Assembly: GCA_902562135.1 (NCBI GenBank)
Contig: CACESE010000009.1
Location: 1 to 46,404, forward strand
Direction: 5' to 3'
Length of the DNA: 46,404 nucleotides
From: an uncultured SAR86 cluster bacterium
GTDB lineage: Bacteria > Pseudomonadota > Gammaproteobacteria > Magnimaribacterales > AG-339-G14
Shown here in pieces: positions 15,832 through 24,630 of this stretch (position 1 is the stretch's first letter; every line of letters begins with the position of its first letter). Both the position numbers and the translations under genes were made by a program. Below the pieces are notes generated by a model. The model was given only the letters and a program-made list of their open reading frames with translations, did no database searches and had not been told where the DNA came from.

Positions 15832-16688
15832 ATCATATTTCAGTTATGCCAACCGAGGTAATAGAAAATCTTATTCATTCGAAAAGTGGTGACTATTTAG
15901 ACTGCACTTTTGGAGTAGGAGGCCACTCAAAAAAAATTCTCGAAAATTTAAATAATGATGGTTCTTTAAATTCCATCGATAAAGATCCGAAAGTGTTTAA
16001 ATTTGTTAATCAAATAAAAGATACAAGATTTAAATTTAATAATATTAGCTTTTCGGACATAAACAATTTTTATCCTCCTTCTTCTTTTGATGGAATTCTG
16101 ATGGACTTAGGAATTTCCTCTTTTCAATTGGATGATAGTTCGAGAGGTTTTAGTTTTCAAACAGATTCTTCTTTGGATATGAGAATGAATCAGTCTAGCG
16201 GATTAACTGCATATGAATGGCTTAATCAAGCAAAGGAAAAAGAAATTGCTGACGTATTTTTTTATTTAGGTGAAGAAAGAAAATCTAGATCTCTTGCAAG
16301 GCAAATAGTAGAAAATAGGAAAATAAAAAAAATATCTTCGACTTCTGATCTTTCTAACCTTTACTTTCGTAACAATCGTTCAAAAAAACATCCAGCCACT
16401 AATATTTTTAGAGCAGTGCGAATGTTTATAAATGACGAAATTGAGGAGCTAATTTCAGCTTTAAAAAGTTCAGTCTCTCTTTTAAAAAAAGGAGGAAGGC
16501 TTGTAGTAATTTCTTTTCATTCGCTTGAAGACAGAATCGTTAAAAATTTTCTCAAAGGGAAGCTAGAAAATATTAAATTAGATACTTTTTTGGAACCAGT
16601 TGGAAAAATAATAAAACCATCTATGGAGGAAACAAAAAGCAACCCAAGATCAAGAAGTGCAATTATGCGAGTAGGAAAAAAGTCATGA
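15828..16688 (+). CDS. rsmH: 16S rRNA (cytosine1402-N4)-methyltransferase RsmH
   Basis: The 286-residue protein begins His-Ile-Ser-Val-Met-Pro-Thr-Glu-Val and contains the SAM motif Asp-Cys-Thr-Phe-Gly-Val-Gly-Gly-His-Ser near 25-35 and Leu-Met-Asp-Leu-Gly-Ile-Ser-Ser near 87. It methylates N4 of C1402, the same nucleotide RsmI modifies, and both genes lie within 2 kb here. The start is TTG, overlapping the mraZ stop as TTGA. Coupled to ftsL by a four-base overlap. Confidence 0.96.
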   Translation: MNHISVMPTEVIENLIHSKSGDYLDCTFGVGGHSKKILENLNNDGSLNSIDKDPKVFKFVNQIKDTRFKFNNISFSDINNFYPPSSFDGILMDLGISSFQLDDSSRGFSFQTDSSLDMRMNQSSGLTAYEWLNQAKEKEIADVFFYLGEERKSRSLARQIVENRKIKKISSTSDLSNLYFRNNRSKKHPATNIFRAVRMFINDEIEELISALKSSVSLLKKGGRLVVISFHSLEDRIVKNFLKGKLENIKLDTFLEPVGKIIKPSMEETKSNPRSRSAIMRVGKKS

Positions 16689-16891
16689 ATGATAAGTTTC
16701 AAATTTTTATAATTTTTGGTTTTTTAACAATCGGTATCCTTTCTACAACAATTTCTAAATCTTTAAATGTTCATGAAATACGTACTATAAATGCTCAGCT
16801 AGATGGAGAGTTTGAGAGATATGTAGTTTTAGATAATGAGAATGTAAGGATTAAAAATTTATTAGAGAGAGATTTTAAAACGACAAACTGA
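16685..16891 (+). CDS. ftsL: cell division protein FtsL (short)
   Basis: Only 68 residues: a short cytoplasmic start, one membrane helix (about 6-24) and a heptad-rich periplasmic coil with Asn-Ala-Gln-Leu and Glu-Asn-Val-Arg. This topology and the position right after rsmH fit FtsL, which pairs with FtsB to form the FtsQLB divisome complex. E. coli FtsL is about 121 residues, so both cytoplasmic tail and coil are reduced. Sequence identity of FtsL is always low, so the call rests on topology and place. Unusually the next gene is ftsA rather than ftsI. Confidence 0.8.
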   Translation: MNDKFQIFIIFGFLTIGILSTTISKSLNVHEIRTINAQLDGEFERYVVLDNENVRIKNLLERDFKTTN

Positions 16892-16894
16892 AGT

Positions 16895-18115
16895 ATGAAT
16901 AATCAAAATATAAAAGTAGGCATTGATATTGGAACTTCAAAAGTGGTTTGCTTGATCGTGGAGTCTACCTCAGAGGGATTAAAGGTTTTAGGACTGGGAA
17001 CGCATCCTTCAAAAGGATTAAAAAACGGAGTGGTGGTCGATATCGAATCAACCGTTTTGGCTATTCAAGAAGCGACAAATAAAGCTGAATTAATGTCTGG
17101 TGTAAGAGTTCATCAGGCTTATGTGGGTATTTCGGGCGGTAGTTCAAATGGCTTAAATTCAGAGGGAGTTGTTCCAATTAAGGATAAGAAGGTAAAAATA
17201 AGTGATGTTGAGAAAGTGATAACTGCTGCAAAAGCTCAAAGTATTCCTGATGGATATAAATTATTGCATATTTTAGCTAGAGAGTATGCGATAGATCAGC
17301 AGAATGGAATTAAAGAACCTTTGGGGATGGCAGGGGTAAGACTCGAAGCAAAAGTTCATTTAGTCTCATGTGATAAAAATGCTGCAGAAAATATTTCATC
17401 ATGCATGAAAGCTTGTGGAATATCAGTTCAAGATTATGTGTTAGAACAGCTAGCTTCAAGTTATTCAGTGCTCTCTCAGGATGAAAAAAAATTGGGGGTA
17501 TGTCTGATAGATTTAGGTGGCGGAACATCGGATGTCGCAATATTCATGGATGATTCAATTAGTCATACGATCAATATTCCAGTTGGTGGAGATCATGTCA
17601 CGAATGATATCGCTAGAGCAATTCAAACTCCTACAAACCAAGCAGAAGAATTGAAGAAAAAATACGGATGTGCATCAAGCTCACTTACAAATGAGGGAGA
17701 AAAGATTTCCACTCCCTCGATAAATAGAAGGTCTGAAAAAATATTCTCTCGTCAAGCTTTAGCAGACGTAATTGAGCACAGATACGCAGAGATCTTTCAA
17801 ATGATAAAACAAAGATTAGAAATAAATGATCTTTCACAATATCTTCCTGCAGGAATTGTACTCACCGGAGGTGCTTCTAAAATTGAGGGAATCTCTCAGT
17901 TAGGTGAGGAGATATTTCAAGTCCCTGTCAGAGTTGGTAAACCAAAGGGTTTAGTTGGTTTGACAGATATATTAAAAAACCCAGTTTATTCAACCTCAGT
18001 AGGTCTAATTTTGTATGGTCAAAAAGTTTCTGAAGAAGAATTAATAGATTTTGCTTTTATTAGAGAAAAAGGATTATTTAATAAAGCATTTAAATGGATT
18101 CAAAATAATTTTTAG
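16895..18115 (+). CDS. ftsA: cell division protein FtsA
   Basis: The 406-residue actin-like ATPase has Gly-Ile-Asp-Ile-Gly-Thr-Ser-Lys near the start (phosphate 1), Ile-Asp-Leu-Gly-Gly-Gly-Thr-Ser-Asp near 206 (phosphate 2) and Leu-Thr-Gly-Gly-Ala-Ser near 325 (adenosine motif). Its C-terminal helix (Phe-Asn-Lys-Ala-Phe-Lys-Trp-Ile) is the amphipathic membrane anchor. FtsA tethers FtsZ to the membrane. It stays paired with ftsZ but the pair lies between ftsL and ftsI instead of after ddl-ftsQ at the far end of the cluster. Confidence 0.96.
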   Translation: MNNQNIKVGIDIGTSKVVCLIVESTSEGLKVLGLGTHPSKGLKNGVVVDIESTVLAIQEATNKAELMSGVRVHQAYVGISGGSSNGLNSEGVVPIKDKKVKISDVEKVITAAKAQSIPDGYKLLHILAREYAIDQQNGIKEPLGMAGVRLEAKVHLVSCDKNAAENISSCMKACGISVQDYVLEQLASSYSVLSQDEKKLGVCLIDLGGGTSDVAIFMDDSISHTINIPVGGDHVTNDIARAIQTPTNQAEELKKKYGCASSSLTNEGEKISTPSINRRSEKIFSRQALADVIEHRYAEIFQMIKQRLEINDLSQYLPAGIVLTGGASKIEGISQLGEEIFQVPVRVGKPKGLVGLTDILKNPVYSTSVGLILYGQKVSEEELIDFAFIREKGLFNKAFKWIQNNF

Positions 18116-18118
18116 TTT

Positions 18119-18124
18119 AGGAGG
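18119..18124 (+). promoter_or_regulatory. strong Shine-Dalgarno site of ftsZ
   Basis: AGGAGG stands five bases before the ftsZ ATG. It is the strongest ribosome-binding site I noticed in the window, where many genes have weak or no site, consistent with a need for high FtsZ levels. Confidence 0.8.
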
Positions 18125-18129
18125 CAATT

Positions 18130-19257
18130 ATGAACTGGAAGGTAGTTGAAAAAGGAAATAATCTCGGAGCTTTGATAAAAGTTGTTGGGGTTGGTGGATG
18201 CGGTGGAAACGCTGTAGATCACATGGTCAAAAGTGGATTAGAAAATGTTGAGACTATTTCCATCAATACGGATAGCCAAGCTCTTGACGCAAGCGTTGCC
18301 GAAGTTAAACACTGTTTAGGAGAAATAAGTAATTCAGGACAAGGAGCTGGTGCTAATCCAGATATTGGAAGAGATACAGCTTTAGATGATTATGAAAGAC
18401 TAGAAGCTCTATTAGATGGATCTGATATGGTTTTTATTGCCGCAGGAATGGGCGGAGGAACAGGGACTGGAGCATCTCCTATAATTGCCAGAGTTGCTAA
18501 ATCAGTTGGTGCTTTAACGGTAGCGGTAGTTACAAAGCCACTTAATTTAGAAAGAAAAGAAAAGGTTGCAGATGAAGGTATAAAAGCTCTGAGAGATGAA
18601 GTTGATTCTTTAATAACAATACCAAACCAAAAATTAGCAGAAGTTTTTGGAGATGATATAGATTTTCAAGATGCCTTCGCACATGGAAATGATGTTTTAT
18701 TGGGTGCTGTAAGAGGTATTTCAGACATTATTACTAATGTAGGAACTATTAATGTTGATTTTCAAGATGTTAAAGCAGTAATGTCTGAAAAGGGAACAGC
18801 CATGATGGGTACGGGAATTGCCAATGGACCTAGTCGAGCTGTAGAGGCCGCTTCTGCTGCTGTTGGAAGTCCACTCTTAGAGGATATTAATCTTGAAAAT
18901 GCTAAAGGTGTCTTAGTAAATATCTCTGCTAAAGATAAAATAGGTATGAAAGAAATTGATAAAGTTTTAGAACAAGTCAATCAGTTTTCTTCAGAAGGCG
19001 CTCTCATTATTCCAGGAGTTGCAATTGATAAATCTATGGAATCTGGAGATTTAAAAGTCACAATCGTAGCCACAGGATTGGGCGATGCTAGACAATCAAA
19101 GGTATCAATGGCAGACGATCCATTTGGTTTTAAAGTCGCAAATAGTTCCGGACAAACTAAGGTTAAACCTATAACTGATTTCGAAACGGTAGAAAAAAAG
19201 GTTTCTTCTTCAGATTACCTAGATATTCCCTCTTTCGTAAAAAGGCAGATAGATTGA
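18130..19257 (+). CDS. ftsZ: cell division GTPase FtsZ
   Basis: The 375-residue tubulin homologue has Gly-Val-Gly-Gly-Cys-Gly-Gly-Asn near 20, the GTP signature Gly-Gly-Gly-Thr-Gly-Thr-Gly near 107, and Asn-Leu-Glu-Arg-Lys. A short linker leads to the conserved C-terminal peptide Asp-Tyr-Leu-Asp-Ile-Pro-Ser-Phe, which binds FtsA and ZipA in known systems. It forms the Z ring. The gene is followed after one base by ftsI, a junction not seen in standard gammaproteobacterial dcw clusters, where lpxC usually follows ftsZ. Confidence 0.97.
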   Translation: MNWKVVEKGNNLGALIKVVGVGGCGGNAVDHMVKSGLENVETISINTDSQALDASVAEVKHCLGEISNSGQGAGANPDIGRDTALDDYERLEALLDGSDMVFIAAGMGGGTGTGASPIIARVAKSVGALTVAVVTKPLNLERKEKVADEGIKALRDEVDSLITIPNQKLAEVFGDDIDFQDAFAHGNDVLLGAVRGISDIITNVGTINVDFQDVKAVMSEKGTAMMGTGIANGPSRAVEAASAAVGSPLLEDINLENAKGVLVNISAKDKIGMKEIDKVLEQVNQFSSEGALIIPGVAIDKSMESGDLKVTIVATGLGDARQSKVSMADDPFGFKVANSSGQTKVKPITDFETVEKKVSSSDYLDIPSFVKRQID

Positions 19258-19258
19258 T

Positions 19259-20881
19259 TTGTATTTTGAATTTTCAAATAAGTACAGAGAATTAACTATA
19301 TGGTCTATAGTTTTTCTTTTATTAATATCACTCCCAATAAGATTTTATTTTTTAGAAAAATATCATTCTGAAACTGCAATAAAAAAATCGGTTTCCATTT
19401 CTGAAAGATCAACAAATCTTTTAGCAAGAAGAGGCAAAATTTTGGATCGAAATGGATCTGTTTTGGCTGAAGACATTCCATCCTATGAAATTGGTTTAGA
19501 TTTGAATAATTTTTCTTTTAACCCGAAAGAAATTAAGAAAATTTCTTATCTTTTGGATATTGATAGAAAAACATTTACAAAAAGACTTTCAGATAAAAAA
19601 AAGAAATATTTAGTATTAAAGAGAAATGCAACGAGTGAATTATTCTCACAAATAAATAATCAAAAAATAAATGGAATAGTAGGCTATAAAAAATATACGA
19701 GAAGTTATCCAAAAGGCGCAGCTTTTTCTCAGTTAGTTGGATTAGTAAATACTTTTAATAATGAAGGAATCCAAGGAGTTGAGTTAAGTCTAGATGACTT
19801 ACTTACCGGAAAAAATGGCAAAAAAGATTATCTAAAAACAAGAAAAAATAAAACTATAGAATCTGAGGTAATAAATCCTGCTCATGGAAAAGATATTTAT
19901 TTAACAATAGATGCAGATTTACAATTTTTGGCATATTCTATTCTTGAAAACACAGTAATGCATCATAACGCAAGCTCGGCTTCTTTAGTTGTTATTGAGC
20001 CAGAAAGCCAAGAAATATTGGCGATGTCAAATTACCCAAGTTTTAATCCGAACGACAGAAAGAATATCAATCTTAGTAATTTAGAAAATAAAGCTGCAAC
20101 AGAGCTATTTGAGCCTGGATCAACTGTTAAGCCAATAATAATGGCTGCAGTTTTAGAGAGTGATAGTTCTTTTTCTGATCAATTAATTAATACCAGCCCG
20201 GGTTTTGTAGATTATGAAGGATTTATTACTGAGGATTTTAAAGATTATGGTATTCAAAATTTATCTCAAATTATCTCTAATTCAAGTAATGTAGGTATGG
20301 TAAAAATTTGCGATGGTGTTGAGCCAGAAATAATTTTAAATGGATTTCATAAAGTGGGATTTGGAAAGTATATGAATGAGATATTTATATCTTCTAGAGA
20401 AGGATACCTTCCGCCAATGAGCAATCTCAGTAAAAGAGACAAAGTTAGTCTATGTTATGGTTACGGTCTTCAAACAACCTTAATTGAGTTGGTCAATGCC
20501 TATTCCATATTTTATTCAGAGGGTAAGTTAAGACCTTTGAGTTTAATAGTTAATAATTCTTCAGAAGATACAGAACAAATCATTTCTCCTGATTTATCTA
20601 TAAAAATGAAAGATATGCTTACAGATGCTGTTAGAAAGGGAACTGGAAGTAAAGCAAAAGTAAAAGGTATAGATATCTCTGGTAAAACGGGAACTGTGCA
20701 GAAGCTAGGCGAAAAGGGTTACAAGGAAGTTTCGCATAATGCTCTTTTTATTGGACAAGCTTCTTCGGAAAATAGAAATTTAATTGTTGGCATAATAGTT
20801 AGAGATGCACAGAAAAATGGAAGTGGTGGAGGCGATGTCGCAGCTCCTTCATTTGCTAGATTTATAAATAAGGTATATTAA
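19259..20881 (+). CDS. ftsI: septal peptidoglycan transpeptidase FtsI (PBP3)
   Basis: The 540-residue class B PBP has an N-terminal membrane helix (about 12-30), a pedestal domain with Arg-Arg-Gly-Lys-Ile-Leu-Asp-Arg-Asn-Gly near 57-66, and a transpeptidase domain with Ser288-Thr-Val-Lys291, Ser342-Ser-Asn344 and Lys476-Thr-Gly478. It crosslinks septal wall with FtsW. Start is TTG one base after the ftsZ stop; an AAGG lies 13 bases upstream within ftsZ, a loose ribosome-binding site. In most gammaproteobacteria ftsI follows ftsL directly. Confidence 0.96.
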   Translation: MYFEFSNKYRELTIWSIVFLLLISLPIRFYFLEKYHSETAIKKSVSISERSTNLLARRGKILDRNGSVLAEDIPSYEIGLDLNNFSFNPKEIKKISYLLDIDRKTFTKRLSDKKKKYLVLKRNATSELFSQINNQKINGIVGYKKYTRSYPKGAAFSQLVGLVNTFNNEGIQGVELSLDDLLTGKNGKKDYLKTRKNKTIESEVINPAHGKDIYLTIDADLQFLAYSILENTVMHHNASSASLVVIEPESQEILAMSNYPSFNPNDRKNINLSNLENKAATELFEPGSTVKPIIMAAVLESDSSFSDQLINTSPGFVDYEGFITEDFKDYGIQNLSQIISNSSNVGMVKICDGVEPEIILNGFHKVGFGKYMNEIFISSREGYLPPMSNLSKRDKVSLCYGYGLQTTLIELVNAYSIFYSEGKLRPLSLIVNNSSEDTEQIISPDLSIKMKDMLTDAVRKGTGSKAKVKGIDISGKTGTVQKLGEKGYKEVSHNALFIGQASSENRNLIVGIIVRDAQKNGSGGGDVAAPSFARFINKVY

Positions 20882-20894
20882 AATCAAATTTGCT

Positions 20895-22307
20895 ATGAAT
20901 TTTAAGGAGTTAATTGAAACAATCTTAAAATTTAAAAAAGAATTTGATTCTAAATCAATTACTTTAAATTCAAAGATGGTAAAAAAGAATGACATTTTCC
21001 TAGCAATTTCAAAAGATCGTGATAAAAATTTTCAGAATATTTTAGAGGCTATAAGCAAAGGCGCCTGTTTAATAATTGTAGAAAAAAAAATTACAATAAA
21101 AAATTTTCCCTCAATAGTTTATTTTTCAAATATTAAAAATAAGTTAAGTAATATTTCTAACATTTTTTATAATTTTCCATCAAAAAACATAGAACTTTAT
21201 GGCGTTACTGGCACTAATGGAAAATCTTCAGTATCAAGTTTTTTACATCAAATTTTAAAAAAAAATAATAAAAAAACTGCATTATTAACCTCAATAAAAA
21301 GCAGAAAAAAAGGAATATTTTTTTCAGGGTTGACTACTCCTGATACTTTTTTTTTGAATGATTTTTTTTCTAAAGCGAATTTAGAAAATTATCAATCCGC
21401 CATAATAGAAGTATCATCACATGGTATCCATCAAGATAGAGTCAAAGGATTAAATTTTAATTATGGATGCTTTACCAATATTAGTAGGGATCATTTGGAC
21501 TATCATAAATCTATGCAGGATTACTCTAATGTTAAAGAAAGCTTTTTTTTAAATAACTCTTTTGATGCAGCTTTAATAAACATTGACACTTCTTTAGGCG
21601 AGAGGATAAAAAAAATTGATAAGAATTTTCTTTCATTTTCTTCGGTCAAAAAAAATGCTGACTTCTTTTTTAATAAAAAAAACATTTTGTTTCATAACAA
21701 TGATTCTTATGATTTAAATTTTTTTGATGGACCGAGATTTATGAAATTAAATCTCGCGATGGCTATTTCTCTAGCAAAATGCACCGAATTATCAATAGAG
21801 CCAAAAACCATCAAAAATTTTTACTCTCCCGCGGGAAGATTTGAGAAGCGAAAAACCTTCAAAGGAAAATCATGCATTATAGATTATGCTCATAGCCCTA
21901 AAGCTCTTGAGATAGTTTTGAAATCCATTCGATCATTCTCATCAGGAAACATCATTTGTATTTTTGGTTGCGGCGGCGAAAGAGATAAAGGAAAGAGACC
22001 AAATATGGGAAAAATAGCCGAGAAATTTTCAAATAAATTGATTATAACGAACGATAATCCTCGATTGGAAGATCCAAATAAAATTAAAGAAGATATCTTA
22101 AAGGGTATTTCAAAAGTTTCTAAAACTCATTTCATTCCAGATAGAAAAGAGGCGATTCAATTCGGTTTAAAACTATTAAAGAAGTCTAAAAAAGGCTCTA
22201 CTTTACTCATTGCAGGTAAAGGACATGAAAATTATCAAGAAATGAAAGATAAAAGAATTTATTTTAGTGACAAAAATGCAATTGAGGAAATAATAAATGT
22301 TAGTTGA
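20895..22307 (+). CDS. murE: UDP-MurNAc-tripeptide synthetase MurE
   Basis: The 470-residue Mur ligase has ATP loop Gly-Thr-Asn-Gly-Lys-Ser (106-111), the carbamylated-Lys region near 215 and Asp387-Asn-Pro-Arg390, the motif that selects meso-diaminopimelate. It adds the third amino acid to the peptidoglycan stem, so the wall is probably of DAP type. It overlaps murF by 11 bases. The gene is extremely A-rich, with many poly-A runs inside Lys/Asn-rich loops. Confidence 0.96.
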   Translation: MNFKELIETILKFKKEFDSKSITLNSKMVKKNDIFLAISKDRDKNFQNILEAISKGACLIIVEKKITIKNFPSIVYFSNIKNKLSNISNIFYNFPSKNIELYGVTGTNGKSSVSSFLHQILKKNNKKTALLTSIKSRKKGIFFSGLTTPDTFFLNDFFSKANLENYQSAIIEVSSHGIHQDRVKGLNFNYGCFTNISRDHLDYHKSMQDYSNVKESFFLNNSFDAALINIDTSLGERIKKIDKNFLSFSSVKKNADFFFNKKNILFHNNDSYDLNFFDGPRFMKLNLAMAISLAKCTELSIEPKTIKNFYSPAGRFEKRKTFKGKSCIIDYAHSPKALEIVLKSIRSFSSGNIICIFGCGGERDKGKRPNMGKIAEKFSNKLIITNDNPRLEDPNKIKEDILKGISKVSKTHFIPDRKEAIQFGLKLLKKSKKGSTLLIAGKGHENYQEMKDKRIYFSDKNAIEEIINVS

Positions 22308-23544
22308 AAAAAAGCTTTCAAAGATTGCTAAAGTAGCCGGTGCTAAATTAATCGGAAAAGACTTGGGTTTTAATAAAATCTCAACTGACACTAGGACTAT
22401 AAAAAAAGGGGATATATTTTTAGCGCTTAAAGGGGAAAACTTTGACGGTCATGATTTTATAGAAACTGCTATTGAAAAAGGAGCGAGCTCAATAATTTCT
22501 GAAAGAGAGCTTGGCGACAAGATAAATTATATTAAAACAAAAAATAATTTTAAATTTTTAAAACTTCTCGCAAAAAAAATTAGATCAAACTTTAAAGGGA
22601 CAGTATTTGCTATTACAGGAAGTAATGGAAAAACTTCAACAAAAGAAATTACTTATGAATTATTAAATCATTATTTTAAAGGAAAAAAGGTTTTTAAATC
22701 TCCAAAAAACTGGAATAACGAATTAGGATTATATTTTTCTTTATTAAGTTTGGAAACTTCTCATGAAATTGCGGTTTTTGAATTAGGTACAAATTTCCCT
22801 GGAGAAATTTTTACTCTTTCAGATTTTCTTAAGCCAGATCATGGGGTAATAACAAACATTGGGCATTCGCATCTTGAAAATCTTAAAAGCCTAGAAGGAG
22901 TTGTTAATGAAAAATCTGACTTATTTTTAAATGTGAAAAATCATGGAAGTTGTATAGCAAGAGTTGAGAACAAGTTTAGAAAAATTATTACAAAAAAATC
23001 TGAAGGAAAAAAATTAACTTTTCTAAGTAAAACAAAAAAAGATATTTTCAGCGCAAATTTTGATATTTCTTTTAAATGTATTACTAATGCTTTAGGTCTA
23101 AAGATATCAACTCAAGAAAAAAATAAGTTAAAAAAATTACTTTCTGAAAAGGTAAACGTTTCTGGAAGAATGGAAAGAAAGATTGGGCCAAAAAAGACTA
23201 CTTTTCTTGACGATACTTACAATGCTAATCCAGATTCTTTTCTTGCTGCTTTTGAAGAGATTTCTAGCTTAGATTTTAAGAAAAAAATTTGTGTCATGGG
23301 GAAAATGGGTGAGCTTGGAGCAAATTCCAAAAAATTGCATGACAAAATAATTCATAAAGCATTGGAGTATTTTGATCATATATTTTGCGTAGAAATTAAC
23401 TCAAGAATAATAGACAGAAAAATAAAATATATATCAAAAAATAATGTAAAAAAAAATATTGAAAATTTCTTTGATGAGGATACTTTAATTTTATTTAAAG
23501 CTTCAAGATCAGTTAAAATGGAAACGGTCATCAAAGACATTTAA
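22297..23544 (+). CDS. murF: UDP-MurNAc-tripeptide:D-Ala-D-Ala ligase MurF
   Basis: This 415-residue Mur ligase has Asp-Thr-Arg-Thr-Ile-Lys near 31, ATP loop Thr-Gly-Ser-Asn-Gly-Lys-Thr (107-113), Asn-Trp-Asn-Asn-Glu-Leu-Gly near 141, and Asp-Asp-Thr-Tyr-Asn-Ala-Asn-Pro-Asp-Ser near 306. It adds D-Ala-D-Ala made by Ddl (29453) from D-Ala made by Alr (33054). Slightly shorter than E. coli MurF (452), with a compact C-terminal domain. Confidence 0.96.
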   Translation: MLVEKKLSKIAKVAGAKLIGKDLGFNKISTDTRTIKKGDIFLALKGENFDGHDFIETAIEKGASSIISERELGDKINYIKTKNNFKFLKLLAKKIRSNFKGTVFAITGSNGKTSTKEITYELLNHYFKGKKVFKSPKNWNNELGLYFSLLSLETSHEIAVFELGTNFPGEIFTLSDFLKPDHGVITNIGHSHLENLKSLEGVVNEKSDLFLNVKNHGSCIARVENKFRKIITKKSEGKKLTFLSKTKKDIFSANFDISFKCITNALGLKISTQEKNKLKKLLSEKVNVSGRMERKIGPKKTTFLDDTYNANPDSFLAAFEEISSLDFKKKICVMGKMGELGANSKKLHDKIIHKALEYFDHIFCVEINSRIIDRKIKYISKNNVKKNIENFFDEDTLILFKASRSVKMETVIKDI

Positions 23545-23545
23545 T

Positions 23546-24628
23546 ATGCTTTTACCTTTTTTAGATTTTTTAGCCGAAAGTTATGGGCCTTTTAGAGTAT
23601 TTAATTATTTTACATTTAGAGCAATACTTTCTACTTTAACATCTTTAATCTTTTGTCTTATTTTTGGAAATTATTTTATTTCTTTTCTTCAAAGAAATAG
23701 ATTTGGTCAGGTAATCAGAGAGTTAGGACCAGAAAAACATTACGAAAAAAAGGGTACACCAACCATGGGGGGCTTATTAATTTTGGGGGGAATACTTTTT
23801 TCATGTTTATGTTGGGGGGATTTAAATAATAGATATTTATGGATAGTTATATTTTTAATTTTCTCTTTTGGGGTTCTAGGGTTTTTAGATGATTATTTAA
23901 AACTCAAGTATGCTTCCAGCGACGGCCTTTCAGCGAAAATGAAAATTTTTTGGCAAATATTATTCGCCTCTATAGCTGCTTCCTATCTTTATTATTCGCA
24001 CTCAATTCCAGCAGAAATAAGTTTATTTTTGCCATTTTTAAAGGACTTTGCTTTCAATTTGGGCGTCATATTTATTTTTACTTCAATTTTCGTAATTATT
24101 GGGACAAGTAATGCAGTTAATCTCACCGATGGATTAGATGGATTGGCAATTCTGCCCTCAGTTATGGTGGCTGGCGGATTAGGAATAATTGCTTATATTT
24201 CAGGAAATATTATTTTTGCTGATTATCTGAATATTGCTTATTTACCAGGTTCTGAGGAATTACTCATCATTTGTGGGGCAATAATTGGAGCTGGTATTGG
24301 GTTTCTCTGGTTTAACACTTATCCTGCACAAGTCTTTATGGGAGATGTAGGGTCGTTATCTTTGGGAGCAGCATTAGGGGGAATGGCAATAATTTTAAGA
24401 CAGGAGATAATTTTAGCAATTATGGGCGGAGTTTTTGTAATGGAAGCTCTATCAGTAATCATTCAAGTCACGTCTTACAAACTTACAGGAAAAAGAGTAT
24501 TTAAGATGTCGCCAATTCATCATCACTTTGAACTTTCTGGTTGGGCAGAGCCAAAAATAATAGTTCGCTTTTGGATTATCACACTCATACTTGTCTTAAT
24601 CGCTTTGGCAACTTTTAGACTGCGTTAG
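23546..24628 (+). CDS. mraY: phospho-MurNAc-pentapeptide translocase MraY
   Basis: The 360-residue protein has ten predicted membrane helices and the family motifs Lys-Lys-Gly-Thr-Pro-Thr-Met-Gly-Gly near 70, Phe-Leu-Asp-Asp-Tyr near 114, Asn-Leu-Thr-Asp-Gly-Leu-Asp-Gly near 190 and Pro-Ile-His-His-His-Phe near 325. It attaches the MurNAc-pentapeptide to undecaprenyl phosphate, making lipid I. One base separates it from murF and two from murD. Confidence 0.97.
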   Translation: MLLPFLDFLAESYGPFRVFNYFTFRAILSTLTSLIFCLIFGNYFISFLQRNRFGQVIRELGPEKHYEKKGTPTMGGLLILGGILFSCLCWGDLNNRYLWIVIFLIFSFGVLGFLDDYLKLKYASSDGLSAKMKIFWQILFASIAASYLYYSHSIPAEISLFLPFLKDFAFNLGVIFIFTSIFVIIGTSNAVNLTDGLDGLAILPSVMVAGGLGIIAYISGNIIFADYLNIAYLPGSEELLIICGAIIGAGIGFLWFNTYPAQVFMGDVGSLSLGAALGGMAIILRQEIILAIMGGVFVMEALSVIIQVTSYKLTGKRVFKMSPIHHHFELSGWAEPKIIVRFWIITLILVLIALATFRLR

Positions 24629-24630
24629 AA

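Noticed and set aside
20895-23544. Possible frameshifts in poly-A tracts of murE and murF
   Set aside because: Both frames are uninterrupted and all Mur ligase motifs are in one frame, so the A-runs reflect base composition.
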